Shown here piece after piece: positions 43,431 through 55,700 of a stretch of 64,000 nucleotides of DNA. This stretch comes from Microglena sp. YARC (taxonomy: Eukaryota; Chlorophyta; Chlorophyceae; Chlamydomonadales; Chlamydomonadaceae). The stretch is from contig CM039462.1 of assembly GCA_022414725.1 (NCBI GenBank), positions 123,385,786-123,449,785 of the forward strand, read 5' to 3'. Under the pieces are notes generated by a model, which was not told the DNA's origin, searched no databases, and saw only the letters and a list, made by a program, of their open reading frames with translations. The translations under genes and the position numbers were made by a program. Positions within the stretch are counted from its first letter, which is position 1. Each line of letters opens with the position of its first letter.

Positions 43431-44958
43431 TCCCAAATCTGGAGCACAGGTCTTATTCAACATCTTCTTGGTGCAACCAGCAGAGACAAAGTAGCATCTA
43501 CAGATATTCATATGAAGCATGCTGGCTTTATGAAGCGAGTACCAGGAGTGAAGCGAACTGTTCCCTGTATGTATGCTAAAGTCCAGGGGTAGGCCAAATA
43601 GGCTCAAGGGAATTGCCCAACCGTTAGGGAGAGCTTAACAAGAAAAAGCACTGATGAACTGTCCCCTTAAACATTGCTTTGAAAGAAACATTGCCAATTC
43701 ACTATTACTAGTTGAAATCAGTGGTTAAATTGTGAAACTCCATTGTGAACTACTGCGGTAGTAACCCTGGTATGATGAGAGATGATGCCCTTGCTGATCT
43801 CAATATAGCTATAGAATGCTAAGACTGTTGGGGGAAGGATGCGTCTGACGCGCTTACGCTGTTGTACTATTTGGAAAATTCCCAGGATGAATCTCTGGCC
43901 ACCAGTGTACAGGGAGGTGTGGGACCTTTGAAGCTTAAACCAGTTAACTGGAACAAAGCTGAGGTCCTATTCTCCAATCATATTTTCTTTAGCTACAGCA
44001 CCAAGTCATCCAATACGCGCCCTAGAGATGAAAGCTCTGGATCACAAGGAAGGAAGAATGTTGTCTGCCATACTTGGACGACTCTTGATTGGATGAGAGT
44101 AGGAAACCTGAGATGCCTACTTATCTCATCAGAGACCTACCTCACAAGGTGGTTCGCAATATGTTTAGAACTTCCTCCCACTACCTGAAAGTGGAAACAG
44201 ATAGATGGAAACCAGGGTACTACTGTTTGTCAAATTGGTCAGCGCTTAAAGCGCACAAACGTCAAATTGGTCAGCGCTTTGTAGTGCAAAAAGGATTGGA
44301 ATTGACCCAATGTCCCTTGGAATGATTGAATGTGTCACCTAAGCGATTCTGGAACCGTTCAAGATGAACGACATGTGTTCTTTGAATGTACTGACGACAT
44401 GTGTTCTTTGAATGTACTGACGAAGCCTGACTGAATTTGAGAAGAAAGTATCAGAACCTGATTTCCCAATCTGAGAGCAAAATGTTTCCTCTACATTATT
44501 TGATTTGCGATCCAGAATTAGAAGGTTGAGCGTATCTTCCTCTGTTTATCCATGAATGTATGAAGAGATTGGATCAAGTCAATTTTGATAGGAATCTGTA
44601 GGATTTTTTTTATCATTCAGAACAGGATGTTGTTTGTTGTCGTTACACAAAGGATTCAATGGACTGAAGATAAGATTTAACCGCAATAGTGCGGTATATC
44701 ATGACGATTTGATGCGTAGTGCTGAGTACTGCAGAGACGTGCAGGCCATAGCTAGCCCGGAAGCCTGGCGGCAGACAACACGGGACCTGGAGGGAACAGG
44801 GACCGGTGTGTTCTTTGCCACTCAGGTGCCGACATATAACTATATAAGTCGGACAATAACACAGGAGGTGCCCAGGCCTCCAAAATGTTTCTCATCCCGA
44901 ACGATGTATTCTGATAAGGGGGCTATAATGGCATTCATGGCGATGTTTTGAGATTTTT
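43431..44958. repeat. Spacer with three interspersed repeat fragments
   Basis: No gene seen. 43572–43690 (AAAGTCCAGGGGTAGGCC, GCCCAACCGT, AAGAAAAAGCA) matches 62217–62330 and, inverted, 49365–49490. 44213–44295 is the left half of a hAT-type MITE (CAGGGTACTACTG, two AAATTGGTCAGCGCTT blocks). 44735–44870 matches 27405–27530. Confidence 0.6.
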
Positions 44959-45131
44959 TTGGCGGAGCCCCCTCTTCAAGGGGGCGGGAGCCCCCATGTT
45001 TACCCATTTGTCCGTCCTACCGACCATCTATACATCCGTCTCGCGACAAAGCCTGACACGTCAGATAACGGTCTCGTAACTAACTCGCTTCCGTTGCCAC
45101 CTGTTGCTCCGTTGCGGTCACTCTCCGCCAA
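44959..45131. mobile_element. Small inverted-repeat element (TTGGCGGAG ends), copy 1
   Basis: TTGGCGGAGCCCCCTC … CACTCTCCGCCAA, 173 bp. It contains a GGGGGCGGGAGCCCCC hairpin and matches 60406–60587 in reverse orientation along its length. Confidence 0.65.
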
Positions 45132-45602
45132 TTTGTAGCGTCGCAGGCGACGCTGCATAGAGCTTGTTCAGGTCATTCTGAGCAACTCGTTGGGGGAGGG
45201 GGGCGGGGGGGGCAGCCCTCCTCAGTTTTTAGGGATGACAGCTAATTTTGTTTTTTGTCCTCTTGTTCAGAAGAAGAAAAGGAAGGAAAATGAAGACAAT
45301 GAGAAAATGAAGAAAATAATTTGCGCGCGTTTACATTTTCCTTGGTAATTGTTGTTTTTAATGCCGAAGACGGCGAACAGCCAAATTGCTGGCTGAAGCT
45401 GTAACCAAGTTCAAGTTCAAGTATATAAATATGGCAGGAACTTCCTGGCAGGGAGACTTATGTATTGTTACTCAGCAGATATAAGCTATGTCTGATTGTC
45501 CGGGCTATGTATAGCTTTACTTTTATAAGCAAAGGATGCCAGAACCAATATATTGCTAATCGATTAGTGACCACACTCATCGAAAAATTGTATGATTCAT
45601 AT
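45132..45602. repeat. Spacer with shared repeat
   Basis: No gene. 45330–45425 (ATGCCGAAGACGGCGAACAG, TAACCAAGTTCAAGTTC) matches 51385–51470. Confidence 0.6.
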
Positions 45603-48600
45603 GACCTCAACGCTCGGGTTGGTCTTGGTGTGGACAATAATGATACCGAGTTAGGAGATGAACCAGTATCCCAAACCAATAGTACAGCCCCCAACCAAAC
45701 CATTCAACCGAGGTGTAGCATGGACACAGCTCCCCCCAATCGATTGGGGGGGGCCCTACTCCAGCTATGTGTAGTAACTGGTCTTATCATCCTTAACGGT
45801 AGAACAGAAGGTGATATGCAAGGTGCACATACCTTCTTTGCAGATGGCATGGACAAGAAATCTGTCATTGATTATGCGCTAGCCGCCCCTAGTCTTCTCA
45901 ACACCCCAGGAGTCAAGTTTAGTGTGGCTCCCAAGCATGACTGCCCTCTCAGGCCCGGGGGTAGAAAGTTTGACCACATGCCTATCACACTCCACATACC
46001 AGATGCTGCCCTTAGGCCTTCTCAAGGTACTATTAGTACACCTGCTGGTGGTAAACCTTCGCCCAAACTGAAATGGAAAGACAACTATGTCCAGATGTAT
46101 GCACACACAATTAAGCGTGACCCAGACGTTAACCGATTACTTGACAATGCACTCCATAGCTCATCTATGGAAGATTCAGAGAAGGGGATTGCTAGTGCTA
46201 TTGAACTAGCCATAAGCAAATGCACACCATGTCACAAACCTGTAGCTAAGCGTAAGCACGGGCCCGTGAACGCATGGTATGATGATGAATGCAATCGTGC
46301 TAGACAGGCAGCAAGCCAAGTAGAACATCAACATGGGTCTAGCTCTGACTTGGCTGGTTCTATGCACAAGGAGTACAAGAGGATTCTCAGAAGAAAGAAG
46401 AGGAAGTGGCTAGAAACACGCATGGAGAACCTTCATACGAATCTTCGGCATAATCAGAAAAGTTTTTGGAAAGACGTGCGTGAGCCTAACAAGGCCACTA
46501 CGGCAGATATCACAATTCATGATTGGACTGATTATTTTGCAGACCTCTTTGATGTGCAAGTAGGTATTGATCCAAGTCTGGATGCTAGGGACTTTGTCCC
46601 TCAAGCTGATGGACCTCAGATAGAGGCCGCACCAACGTGGTTATGTCAAGACTTTACCACCCAGGAGGTGTTTTCTGTTCTCCAATCCCTACGGAAAAAC
46701 TCCTCCCCCGGGGTAGATGGTATCCCTGCAGATAGAATGGTACAGATTTGCTTCCCATGAGGCCAACTCCCGATTTGCTCAAGCTATGACTAACCTGTTT
46801 AATCTCATCTGGAAGACCTCTTACCCTAGCCAATGGGCTGCAGCTGCCTTGGTACCCGTACCCAAATCCAAAGGCAGTGTGTATGACAAGGACAACTATC
46901 GAGGTCTTGCGGTGAGCAACTCCATAGGAAAGATCTTCTCCCTTTGCATGCTACGTAGACTAGATGATTGGTCAGAAGAATTCAACCTCAGAGCCGCTGG
47001 CCAATATGGATTTAGAAGTGGTAGGGGTACTGCAGATGCAGCATTCATTCTTAACCATATTGTAGATAAATATATAGAGAAGAAAAAACCACTCTTTGTG
47101 GCTTTTGTTGATTTCAAGAAGGCTTATGATTGGGTCAACAGAGACTTGCTATGGGATTGCTTAGCAAGGCTAGGAGTCAAGGACCCCTATCTCAGTATTC
47201 TTAAGTCCATGTATAATCATGTTGTTTTCCAAGTTCGCCTACATGGGGACATTGGATCCTCCTTTCCATCCCTTGTAGGAGTTAAACAAGGAGACCCCCT
47301 ATCCCCACTCCTATTCGGTCTGTTCATTGATAGAATTGAATCGTTCCTCCAATCCAAGCTCCCAAATGTAGGGGCTGAGCTTAGGGGAAAAATTCTGCAA
47401 CTGTTACTTTATGCTGATGACCTAGCTATAATGGCAGAATCCCCGGCAGATATGCAAGCGATGCTTGACTGCCTGAGAGATTTCTGCGATGCCACTAAGA
47501 TGGCTGTGAATATAAAGAAAACTGAGATTGTCGTTTTCAACAAGCAATTCTGTGATGAGGCCCGCATGGATCCTGATTACAAATTTGTCTATGATGGAGC
47601 ACAACTTTCTACAAAGTTATCTTTTATCTACTTGGGATCCCTCTTTGTGGATGGTGACTCAAGCAAAAGCTGCTTTTTCTAGGATGCTCACTAAGGCCCA
47701 AAAGGCACACCACATGCTTCGTAGGCGATGCCATACTATGGAGATATACAATATTGATATTCTCACCCACCTGTTTGATTCTCTTGTACAACCTATCCTG
47801 ATTTTTGGCTATGAGGTGTGGGCTCCTTCTATTCTGAACAACACACTTATCTCAAATGACCATGCTTGTGAGAAATGGCATAGATGTATACTTAAACAAA
47901 TGTTGGGTGTTTGCCAATCTACTACGTCTAATATTATCATGGAAGAGCTGGGTAGAACCCCGTTGTGTTTTGCTTGGCTTAAACAAGCTTTGCGCTTCTG
48001 GAACAAGACCATACATAAAGAACCTGAGGATCTCATTAGAATGGCTCTTGAGGAATCTTTTGACTCCAACACTGGCTGGGTTCATGACTTGCGTTGTGCT
48101 CTCCACAAGCTAGGATCCAGTAAAAACATCAACATTTTGGAGGCTGTCGATGTCGAAGGTATTATGTCTGAAGTTTTTGAGTCATGGAGGTTTAAGTACC
48201 CAAGTGACACCAATGCAGTTAGAGACATCCCTGATGAGAGAAGGGTTGGCTTTAAACGCCTCCGATACCAAAAAATGGTTCGCAGCCAACAGCAATGATG
48301 AGAATGGCTTGATTCCCTTTACATCCGCCTTACATATGCAGGATCAGATTCGTTCTATAGCACAGTTTAGAATGGGTTCCCATTGGCTGAACACAGAAAG
48401 AATGAGGGTGGTGGATAGAGCACACATCCCTCGCTCAATGAGACACTGTCAAATGTGTGGGTTCCAAAAACCTGAGGATGAAATGCATATGTTTGAGTGC
48501 CCTTTTTATAATGATATTCGCCTTCGCTACCAGAATCTGTTTACAGATATTTATAGGCATGTCCATGAGGATACCGACTTAACCGTATGGAATGTGGAAT

Positions 48601-49018
48601 TCTGCGATTCCACATTCAGAACCTTTATGAATGGAAATGGCACTAAGTCTTTTTGGAGCAACCTAGCCGACTATCTTTCTACTTGTAGAAGAGCAAGACA
48701 GGAAGCCCTGGACTGCTTAGTGCCACCGTAATTTATTATCCCTTTTTTTCTTCTTGTGACTTCTCATTTGTTAGCTTCTTACCTCCGCCACTGTAAGTGG
48801 TTGAGATCTGGGTCCTGCTCTAGGGGGTTTAATACCTACGCCACCAAAACGGTGGTTGGGAGTTTGGTTTGTTTGTCCTCGACACACCCCTGATGTAATG
48901 GGGTTTTTTGATTTGTGGGTGCTTTTTCTTTTTGTTTAAAGCACAGAGTCTCATACACCCTCGCGGTGTCAAGTAGACTTTAACATGTAATGTAATGTAA
49001 TGTAATGTAATGCAATGT
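45603..49018 (+). mobile_element. LINE copy B, truncated in the endonuclease
   Basis: From DLNARVG (an apurinic-type endonuclease motif) onward: LCVVTGLIILNGR, KSVIDYALAAPSL and FDHMPITLHI, then a linker and the full reverse transcriptase (FVDFKKAYDWVNR, YADD near 47413), Cys/His cluster and stop at 48729–48731. Frames break near 46740 (one base), at about 47667 (an 8-base deletion relative to copy A) and at about 48275 (an extra A). The 3' UTR and (TAATG)n tail end at about 49018. Confidence 0.95.
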
Positions 49019-49532
49019 AATATACAACTACCGTATCTACATTCTGTTGATAACCGGTATGTGAGGATGGTTGCAAGACCCCCCCCCCACACACACCACC
49101 CCACCCCCACCTCGGTAGTTGTGGAGTGGGCTTGTCTTGGGTCAACACTGGGCTGCCTATGGCTATGCAATGTTATAATTATACGTTTGCGAGCAGCCCA
49201 AAGTTAATTGAAACAGCATGCAATTGTGTCTTCTTCTTTTCTTCTTGAAGCCAACAAACCAACTTCTTCTTCTCGAGAAGAATCGCAAAATTAAATTATC
49301 ATTACAGATGAGATGACGATTCAATTGTGTTGTATAATTAAATCATCACTGTAGCAAGAACTCAGGGCCCCCGTCGGTAAAACGATTGTTTGGGTTTGGT
49401 TCATCATTTTTAAGCCCTTCCTATTACGGTTGAGTAAGTCCCTTCAGCCTATTCGGCATACCCCTGGACTGTAACATACATGTTTCTTGAAACCAATCAA
49501 CCAAGATCAAGTTCTTCATGAAGACCTGCAAT

Positions 49533-49715
49533 CAGGGCACTTCCATTGACCACATTGGCCAGCGCTTTAGCGCACTTGAAAAACAAAACTGCGCTTTGTG
49601 GTGCAAAAAACGCAAAAATTGCTTGCTGCGCCCACAGGGGGTTGCAAAAAACTGCGCGAAGCGCGCAGTGGGGCTTGTAAAGGCAGCGGGCCAGTGCGCG
49701 CTTGGAAGTACCCTG
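49533..49715. mobile_element. hAT-type MITE copy
   Basis: CAGGGCACTTCC … GGAAGTACCCTG, 183 bp with the family's GCGC-rich interior. No clean target duplication. Confidence 0.7.
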
Positions 49716-50100
49716 CAATCCCTCAACGCCGATTCGTATACAAAACAGAAAGACCTACATGTTGGTAACACCAACAAACATTCCAAACGTTTTTAGAGGC
49801 CAAAACAGGATTACACAGTGCTGCAATCGAATAGGACCAAAGCGTACAGTTACTAATCACTGATTCACTACAATGAAGGGGCCACATAACCAGGGTACCT
49901 CAGGAGGGCCCCAAGCTCTGCTGCCTGAGACGCAACCAATTGTATAGCCTGCGTCCTGCGACGCAACGGACCCTTCCTTCTGGTCAACGGACCCTCTCCA
50001 CGTTGCGTCCTGTAACGCAACGGACCCTTCGTCGTTGCGCCTGCGATGGAGGACGCAGTGTCCTGAGCAACCCTGACCACAACTAGAAGGGACTGTAAAT

Positions 50101-50274
50101 ATAGGGGGCGATTTCGCGCGAGCTTTTTGAGCCCCACTGCACGTTTTGATTGTAGTTTTTTCAACCCCCTGTGGGCGCAGCCCGCAGTTTTTGCGCTTTT
50201 GCCGTACAAAGCGCTGATCAATTTGACGTTTGTGCGCTTAAGAGCTGACCAATTTGACAAAATATAATACCCTG
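50101..50274. mobile_element. hAT-type MITE copy with degraded left end
   Basis: The right end is TAATACCCTG. GACTGTAAAT is repeated at 50091–50100 and 50275–50284, and similarity continues beyond (ATAGGGGG / GTAGGGGG), so the flanking repeat is longer than 8 bp. Confidence 0.6.
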
Positions 50275-50416
50275 GACTGTAAATGTAGGGGGGTTTCATC
50301 AGCATCACAGCGATCAGATATCTCACCCATCACATGGGTGGATCGGGCGCACCATCATTCATGTCATTCAGGCAGACTGTCATGAATGATGGGATGGATC
50401 CCTAACATAAACCTAT

Positions 50417-50591
50417 TAGGGTACTTGACTTTGTCATTTTGGGTTGCGTTTTTGACGCAACTGAAAACAGAAAACTGCGCGCTGCGCCCAGACTCTGAGA
50501 GGGGGTTTAAACAATTGCGTCAATTGCGCAGTCTGGCTCCCCAACCCCAACGCGCGCTGAAGTGCAATAGCGCGCGTCATGTAGCAACCTG
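50417..50591. mobile_element. hAT-type MITE copy
   Basis: TAGGGTACTTGAC … CATGTAGCAACCTG, 175 bp. Flanks AAACCTAT (50409–50416) and AAACCAAT (50592–50599) match at 7 of 8. Confidence 0.65.
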
Positions 50592-51077
50592 AAACCAATA
50601 CAAAGGAGGCTACCACGTCACTGAGGTTGAATAATTAGCCTAATATGGTAATATGGCACACACGGAATCAACACGGGCCTAGGCGTTCACCGCCATGATG
50701 GGAGCAGCAGCCCATAGCGAGCAAGGCGACGTAGGGGCCGGGTTTGAATCCCCACGGGTGCGCTTAAGTGTTCGCGGTCGCTGTCAACCGCCATGGTAGC
50801 TTTGTCCAGGTAAAGTAGCAGCCCGTTCCCTACCGCTGTAAGACGGGGCTCCCTTAATACCACGCCCCACCAGGCATCATCATTTTTGGATGATATTAGG
50901 CGGCCACCTTCTGCGACGGAGGACGCAGCTTCCTGAACAACCTGGTGCCTATGTGTTGAACGCCATGGTGGGAGCTTGGTCTCAGCAAATAAAGTCCAGA
51001 AATCCTGAGAACCCTAAATTACCATACTTAAGAAGCACCCTGTACACATTACCGTATCTACGGCATATAGGATGATA

Positions 51078-52670
51078 TCATGCGGCCACCTTCTTGATGG
51101 CGAGCACATGGATGCCTAAGAAATCACCAATCTCAACTACCACTGATAGTACGTAGTGCCAGTATCCAATGCATGCAATGGTGATGAGAAGCCAAGAAAA
51201 GGTCACGGGGTCAACGAAACGGAACTGCCCATTTGCAGCGCCCAGCAGGAGCAGCGTGTATCCCCACCACGATGGAGTAACAGGTTCCTGTGGAAAATAG
51301 TACACAAATGTTGGTAAGAATAATAAAATAAATAAATAAATAGTACGCCTTATTACGAGGCTTGAGTTTTTTTAGTACAATTACATTTTCCCTGGTAATT
51401 CTTTTAAATGCCGAAGACGGCGAGCAGCCAACCTGCTGGCTGGAGCCATGTAACCAAGTTCAAATTTAAGTGGAAGATAAGTTTAGGTGCAAGACAGGAA
51501 AAGGTAACGCACATGTAGAAGGGTAGTTCAGGAGGGATGATTTTCTACTCTTCTCCTCTTGGCTACAGCTTGGTTTACATTATATCTAACTGTATGCTTA
51601 GTCTTGGGACATACTTATGAGGCAAGGTGAGTCTCTCTTCCAAAATTCTTCCCTGTGGAAGATAATAGCAAGACAGGAAAAGGTCACACGTAAGTAGAAG
51701 GGTAGCTCAGGAGGGATGATTTTCTACTCTTCTCCTCTTGGCTACAGCTGGGTTTACATTATATCTAACTACTACATATAGTCTTGGAACATACTTATGA
51801 GGCATGGCGAGTCTCTCTTCCGAAATTCTTCCATGTGGACAGCTGTGGAAGATAATAGCAAGACAGGAAAAGGTCACGCACATGTAGAAGGGTAGGGTAC
51901 CGCGGCAGTCCAAGCTCAGGCGCATAGGGTCTGCAAAACCAAATAAACCCAACATGGTAGCTATTCTCCAGTATGTACACATGCATGCAAACGGGAGTTT
52001 TCCCTCAATCTCACGCTTGTGGCATGGCGTACTAACTTTCAAGTTTCGAAGGGTAGGTCAGGAGGGATCCCACGCTGACGCATGTGGCATCATGCTGATG
52101 TATAGAGATCACTTCAGGCGGCGAATTTCGATTTCGATTTTGATTTTGATTCGAGGGTAGTTGAGGTGGCTTCGACTTGGATCTAGAGGACCACGCCTCC
52201 GTTTACTAAAACTCGTTTTCGGAAGTAAGTGTGGATTCGGAAAAAATTCGTCGGGCTTTTGTCGTAGGTCTGCTTAACTTAATCAGAGACCAAGTGCTGA
52301 TGAAGTGTTGACCTCAAACAGTTTTTCACCAGAGGAAAATTCTGAAAGCCCCCCCCCCCCCCCCCCCCCCCTCCCCTCTTTTAGGGGGATCGATACCTAC
52401 CCCCCCCCCCCCCCACACACACACACACACATTTTTGACTTTTTTTGATGGTTTCGGGCTTGCAACCCCTTAAGGCCCTGATTCCGACATGCGGTACATG
52501 AGCTACTTTTAAGCGGCCCCCTGCTTTTCAGACACTTTTTCTAGCCCTCACCATGACACGGGAGTGGAACTGGGGTGTTCCTCTACTAAATACCACTCCA
52601 TATACACTATTGGGGAAAGATCCACCACATGTTCTGCCCGGGACAGGGGGGGGGAGGTCCAGAGTCTCTA

Positions 52671-52742
<72 letters not shown>

Positions 52743-55700
52743 CCCCCCCCCCCCACCCCACCCCACCCCCTAACAAACTCGTGTACAAGAAGTACAGAGC
52801 GAGACCTCGTAGCAGATCACTGCTTCTTTCCTTTCCGACACTGTGCGTCTGTTTTTGTCCTGATGCCCAGTGCCATTTGATTTGATGCCCAGTGCCATTT
52901 GATTCGATGCCCAGTGCCATTTGATTCGATGCCCAGTGCCATTTGATTCGATGCCCAGTGCCATTTGATTCGATGCCCAGTGCCATTTGATTTGATGCCC
53001 AGTGCCATTTGATTTGATGCCCAGTGCCATTTGATTTGATGCCCAGTGCCATTTGATTTGATGCCCAGTGCCATTTGATTTGATGCCCAGTGCCATTTGA
53101 TTTGATGCCCAGTGCCATTTAATTTGATGCCCAGTGCTGTTGGACGTTATTCGATGGACCCACAATCAAAGGGCACTGCCTGCGACAAGAGCAGTAAACA
53201 ATCCCATTGCATCAACCCGGACTCTTAGTGCGCCATCAGAATTCTCAAGCGTGCTTGAAGGCAAAACCAGATCAAAGACCTGATTATTGAAGAGTTTTAA
53301 GGGTGGGCACATTAGGGGCCAAGGGGCCATGGCCTCCAAGCCCCACCAAACAGTGTAACATTGTTGATGATGAATTTCCCAGTTCAAACTTTCCCAATGG
53401 TCACGAGACCAACGCCAATGGATAGGCCTTAAAAAACCCTGCAAAAATTAGCCTAATTAGACACCATAGCAGAAGTGGTGGCTGAGATAATGGATAAAAT
53501 AACACAAAACATACCAACGCCAATGGATAAAAGAAAACAATGCCCACCTTTGCCAAGTGTGCGATGATGAGCTGGGAAGAGACAAGAGTGCGTTTTCTAG
53601 CTTCATGGTTCTAGGCCTCCTCCAGGTTTTAGTGCATTTTATAGCTTATATAGCCTTTTATAGCTATTAGGGCCATGTAGGGCAAAACAAACAAAACAAC
53701 TTTTATTGTACATTTTATAATAATATGATAATTTTGCCAAAACGGGGTCAACACTAGCGATCGCTATATATAGCGGAAATAAAAAGCCTGTGACTGCCCA
53801 CCTTTGCCAACTGCTAGGTGTACCATCATCAACTTCAAACACAATCCCAACTGCTAGGTCTACCAATCACCAAATTTACCCCCCACACCCATCCCTATAT
53901 ATAGCGGAAATAAAAAGCCTGTGACCACACCACCAACTTCCAACCACCACACTACCACCACCACCACCACCACCACCTTTCAGCCACCACACCACCACCA
54001 CCACCTCCCAACCACCACAATACCACCAACAACAACACCACCCACCTTTTGCCATGTGTGCGATGATGAGCTGGGAAGAGACAAGGGCATAAACGAAGCT
54101 GTACGTCATAGTTGATATGCGGCACTGTGCGTGCACAACCTGCAATACACAAAGCAGTACATAATTGTTGATATTCCACACTGTGTCGGCGCACCACCTG
54201 CGACATACAAAGCAGTACATCATTGTTGATATTCGACAATGTCCGTGCACAACCTGCAATAACAAAGCAGTACATCATTGTTGATATTCGACAATGTCCG
54301 TGCACAACCTGCAATACACAAAGCAGTACATCATTGTTGATATTCGACAATGTCCGTGCACAAGCTGCAATAACAAAGCAGTACATCATTGTTGATATTC
54401 GACAATGTCCGTGCACAACCTGCAATAACAAGCAGTACATCATTGTTGATATTCTACACTGTGTCCAACACAACCTGCAATACACAAAGCAGTACGTCAT
54501 TGTTGATATTCAACACTGTCCGCGCACCACCTGCGATAAACAAAGCAGTACGCCATTGTTGATATTCGACACTGTGCATGCACAACCTGTACGCTCAACA
54601 CACAATATAATTATAATTTGAAGTTGGTTCTGGTGTGATTGGTAGTGAGTCAGCAACTTCTGCTGACTGACAGGTACCAGCTCCCTCGTTTTGTAGGAGT
54701 GACACTGCTAATATATCTCTGGCTGGCTATCAGTCCGAACCCCCACCCATCCATCCACCCCCCATCCAGCCACCAGCACCACCACCATCACTCACCTCAA
54801 ATATGCTGTAGGCTGCTTGGAAAATGTTGTTGGGGTTGATGGGGTTGGTGTTGGAGGTGCTGGTGCTGGTGCTGGCGTTGAGGGTGTTGGTGTTGGTGTT
54901 AGTGAGGGTGGTGGTGGTGGTGTAATGGGGTTGTGGTGGTAGTGTGGTGCTGGTGGTGTGGTTTTGTAGGAGTGACTCTGCCAATACCAGCTTATCCTTG
55001 GAGTCTAGGGCTAGCGTACGGAGACCCACCCTTTGAGGTAAAAGTCCTTATTGTAAGAAAAGGAAGGCAGAATATACGTGTATACCAGGGTACTACTAAG
55101 CGCGCGCGGCAGCGCGGTGCCGCGCTGCCTTTCTGAGCCCCTCTGCGCGTTTTGCGCAGTTTTTTCAACCCCCTGTGGGCGCAGCGCGCAGTTATGCGCT
55201 TTTTGCACTAAAAAGCGCCGACCAATTTGACGTTAGTGCGCTTTAAGCGCTGACCAATTAGGCAAGAAGCAGTACCCTGGAGTATACCCAAAGTAAGGCT
55301 TTTGTTCTACAGAACCAGAGGGTTTTCAAAAAGTATGTGGGGAGGTGCAAGCTGTTCATCGTCTCCAAATTGGTCGTAGGCCCCAAAACCGTCGGAAAAA
55401 GTGGAAAAAGTGCCTGGGGGCCAAGACCTAGAGGGTCCCAAAGAGGGGGGGGGGGGGGGGGGGGGGTCGAGGCAAATCTCAAAATTTCTTCACAACTTCT
55501 TCGTCTGTGGCCTGAATTGAACGTACAGAACAGTTTGTATTCCCAGCCTTTTCCCTTGCTCTGCCTACTTGGCTCTGTCCCCTGCGTAGGCAAACATAGG
55601 CATACCCTCCCCCCCCACCCACCCCCACCCCTCCGCCCCAACCTTCTCCCCCCCCCACCACCACCACCACCACACACACACCACACCCATCCCCCAAACC

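Larger units (their letters stand above)
49019..51077. repeat. Spacer with clustered MITEs
   Basis: No gene. It holds a minus copy of the 43572 repeat (49365–49490), three hAT-type MITEs (listed separately), tandem CGCAACGGACCCTTC blocks at 49965–50030, and a 3' part-copy of the phosphotransferase end (GATGATATTAGGCGGCCACC, 50892). GGGTTTGAATCCCC near 50738 resembles a tRNA B box but no tRNA folds around it. Confidence 0.6.

Noticed and set aside
50700..50770. tRNA gene (GGGTTTGAATCCCC resembles a B box)
   Set aside because: No matching A box, anticodon arm or acceptor stem can be folded around it.
52564..52885. Serine/leucine and proline-rich frames over the CT tract
   Set aside because: Microsatellite translation.
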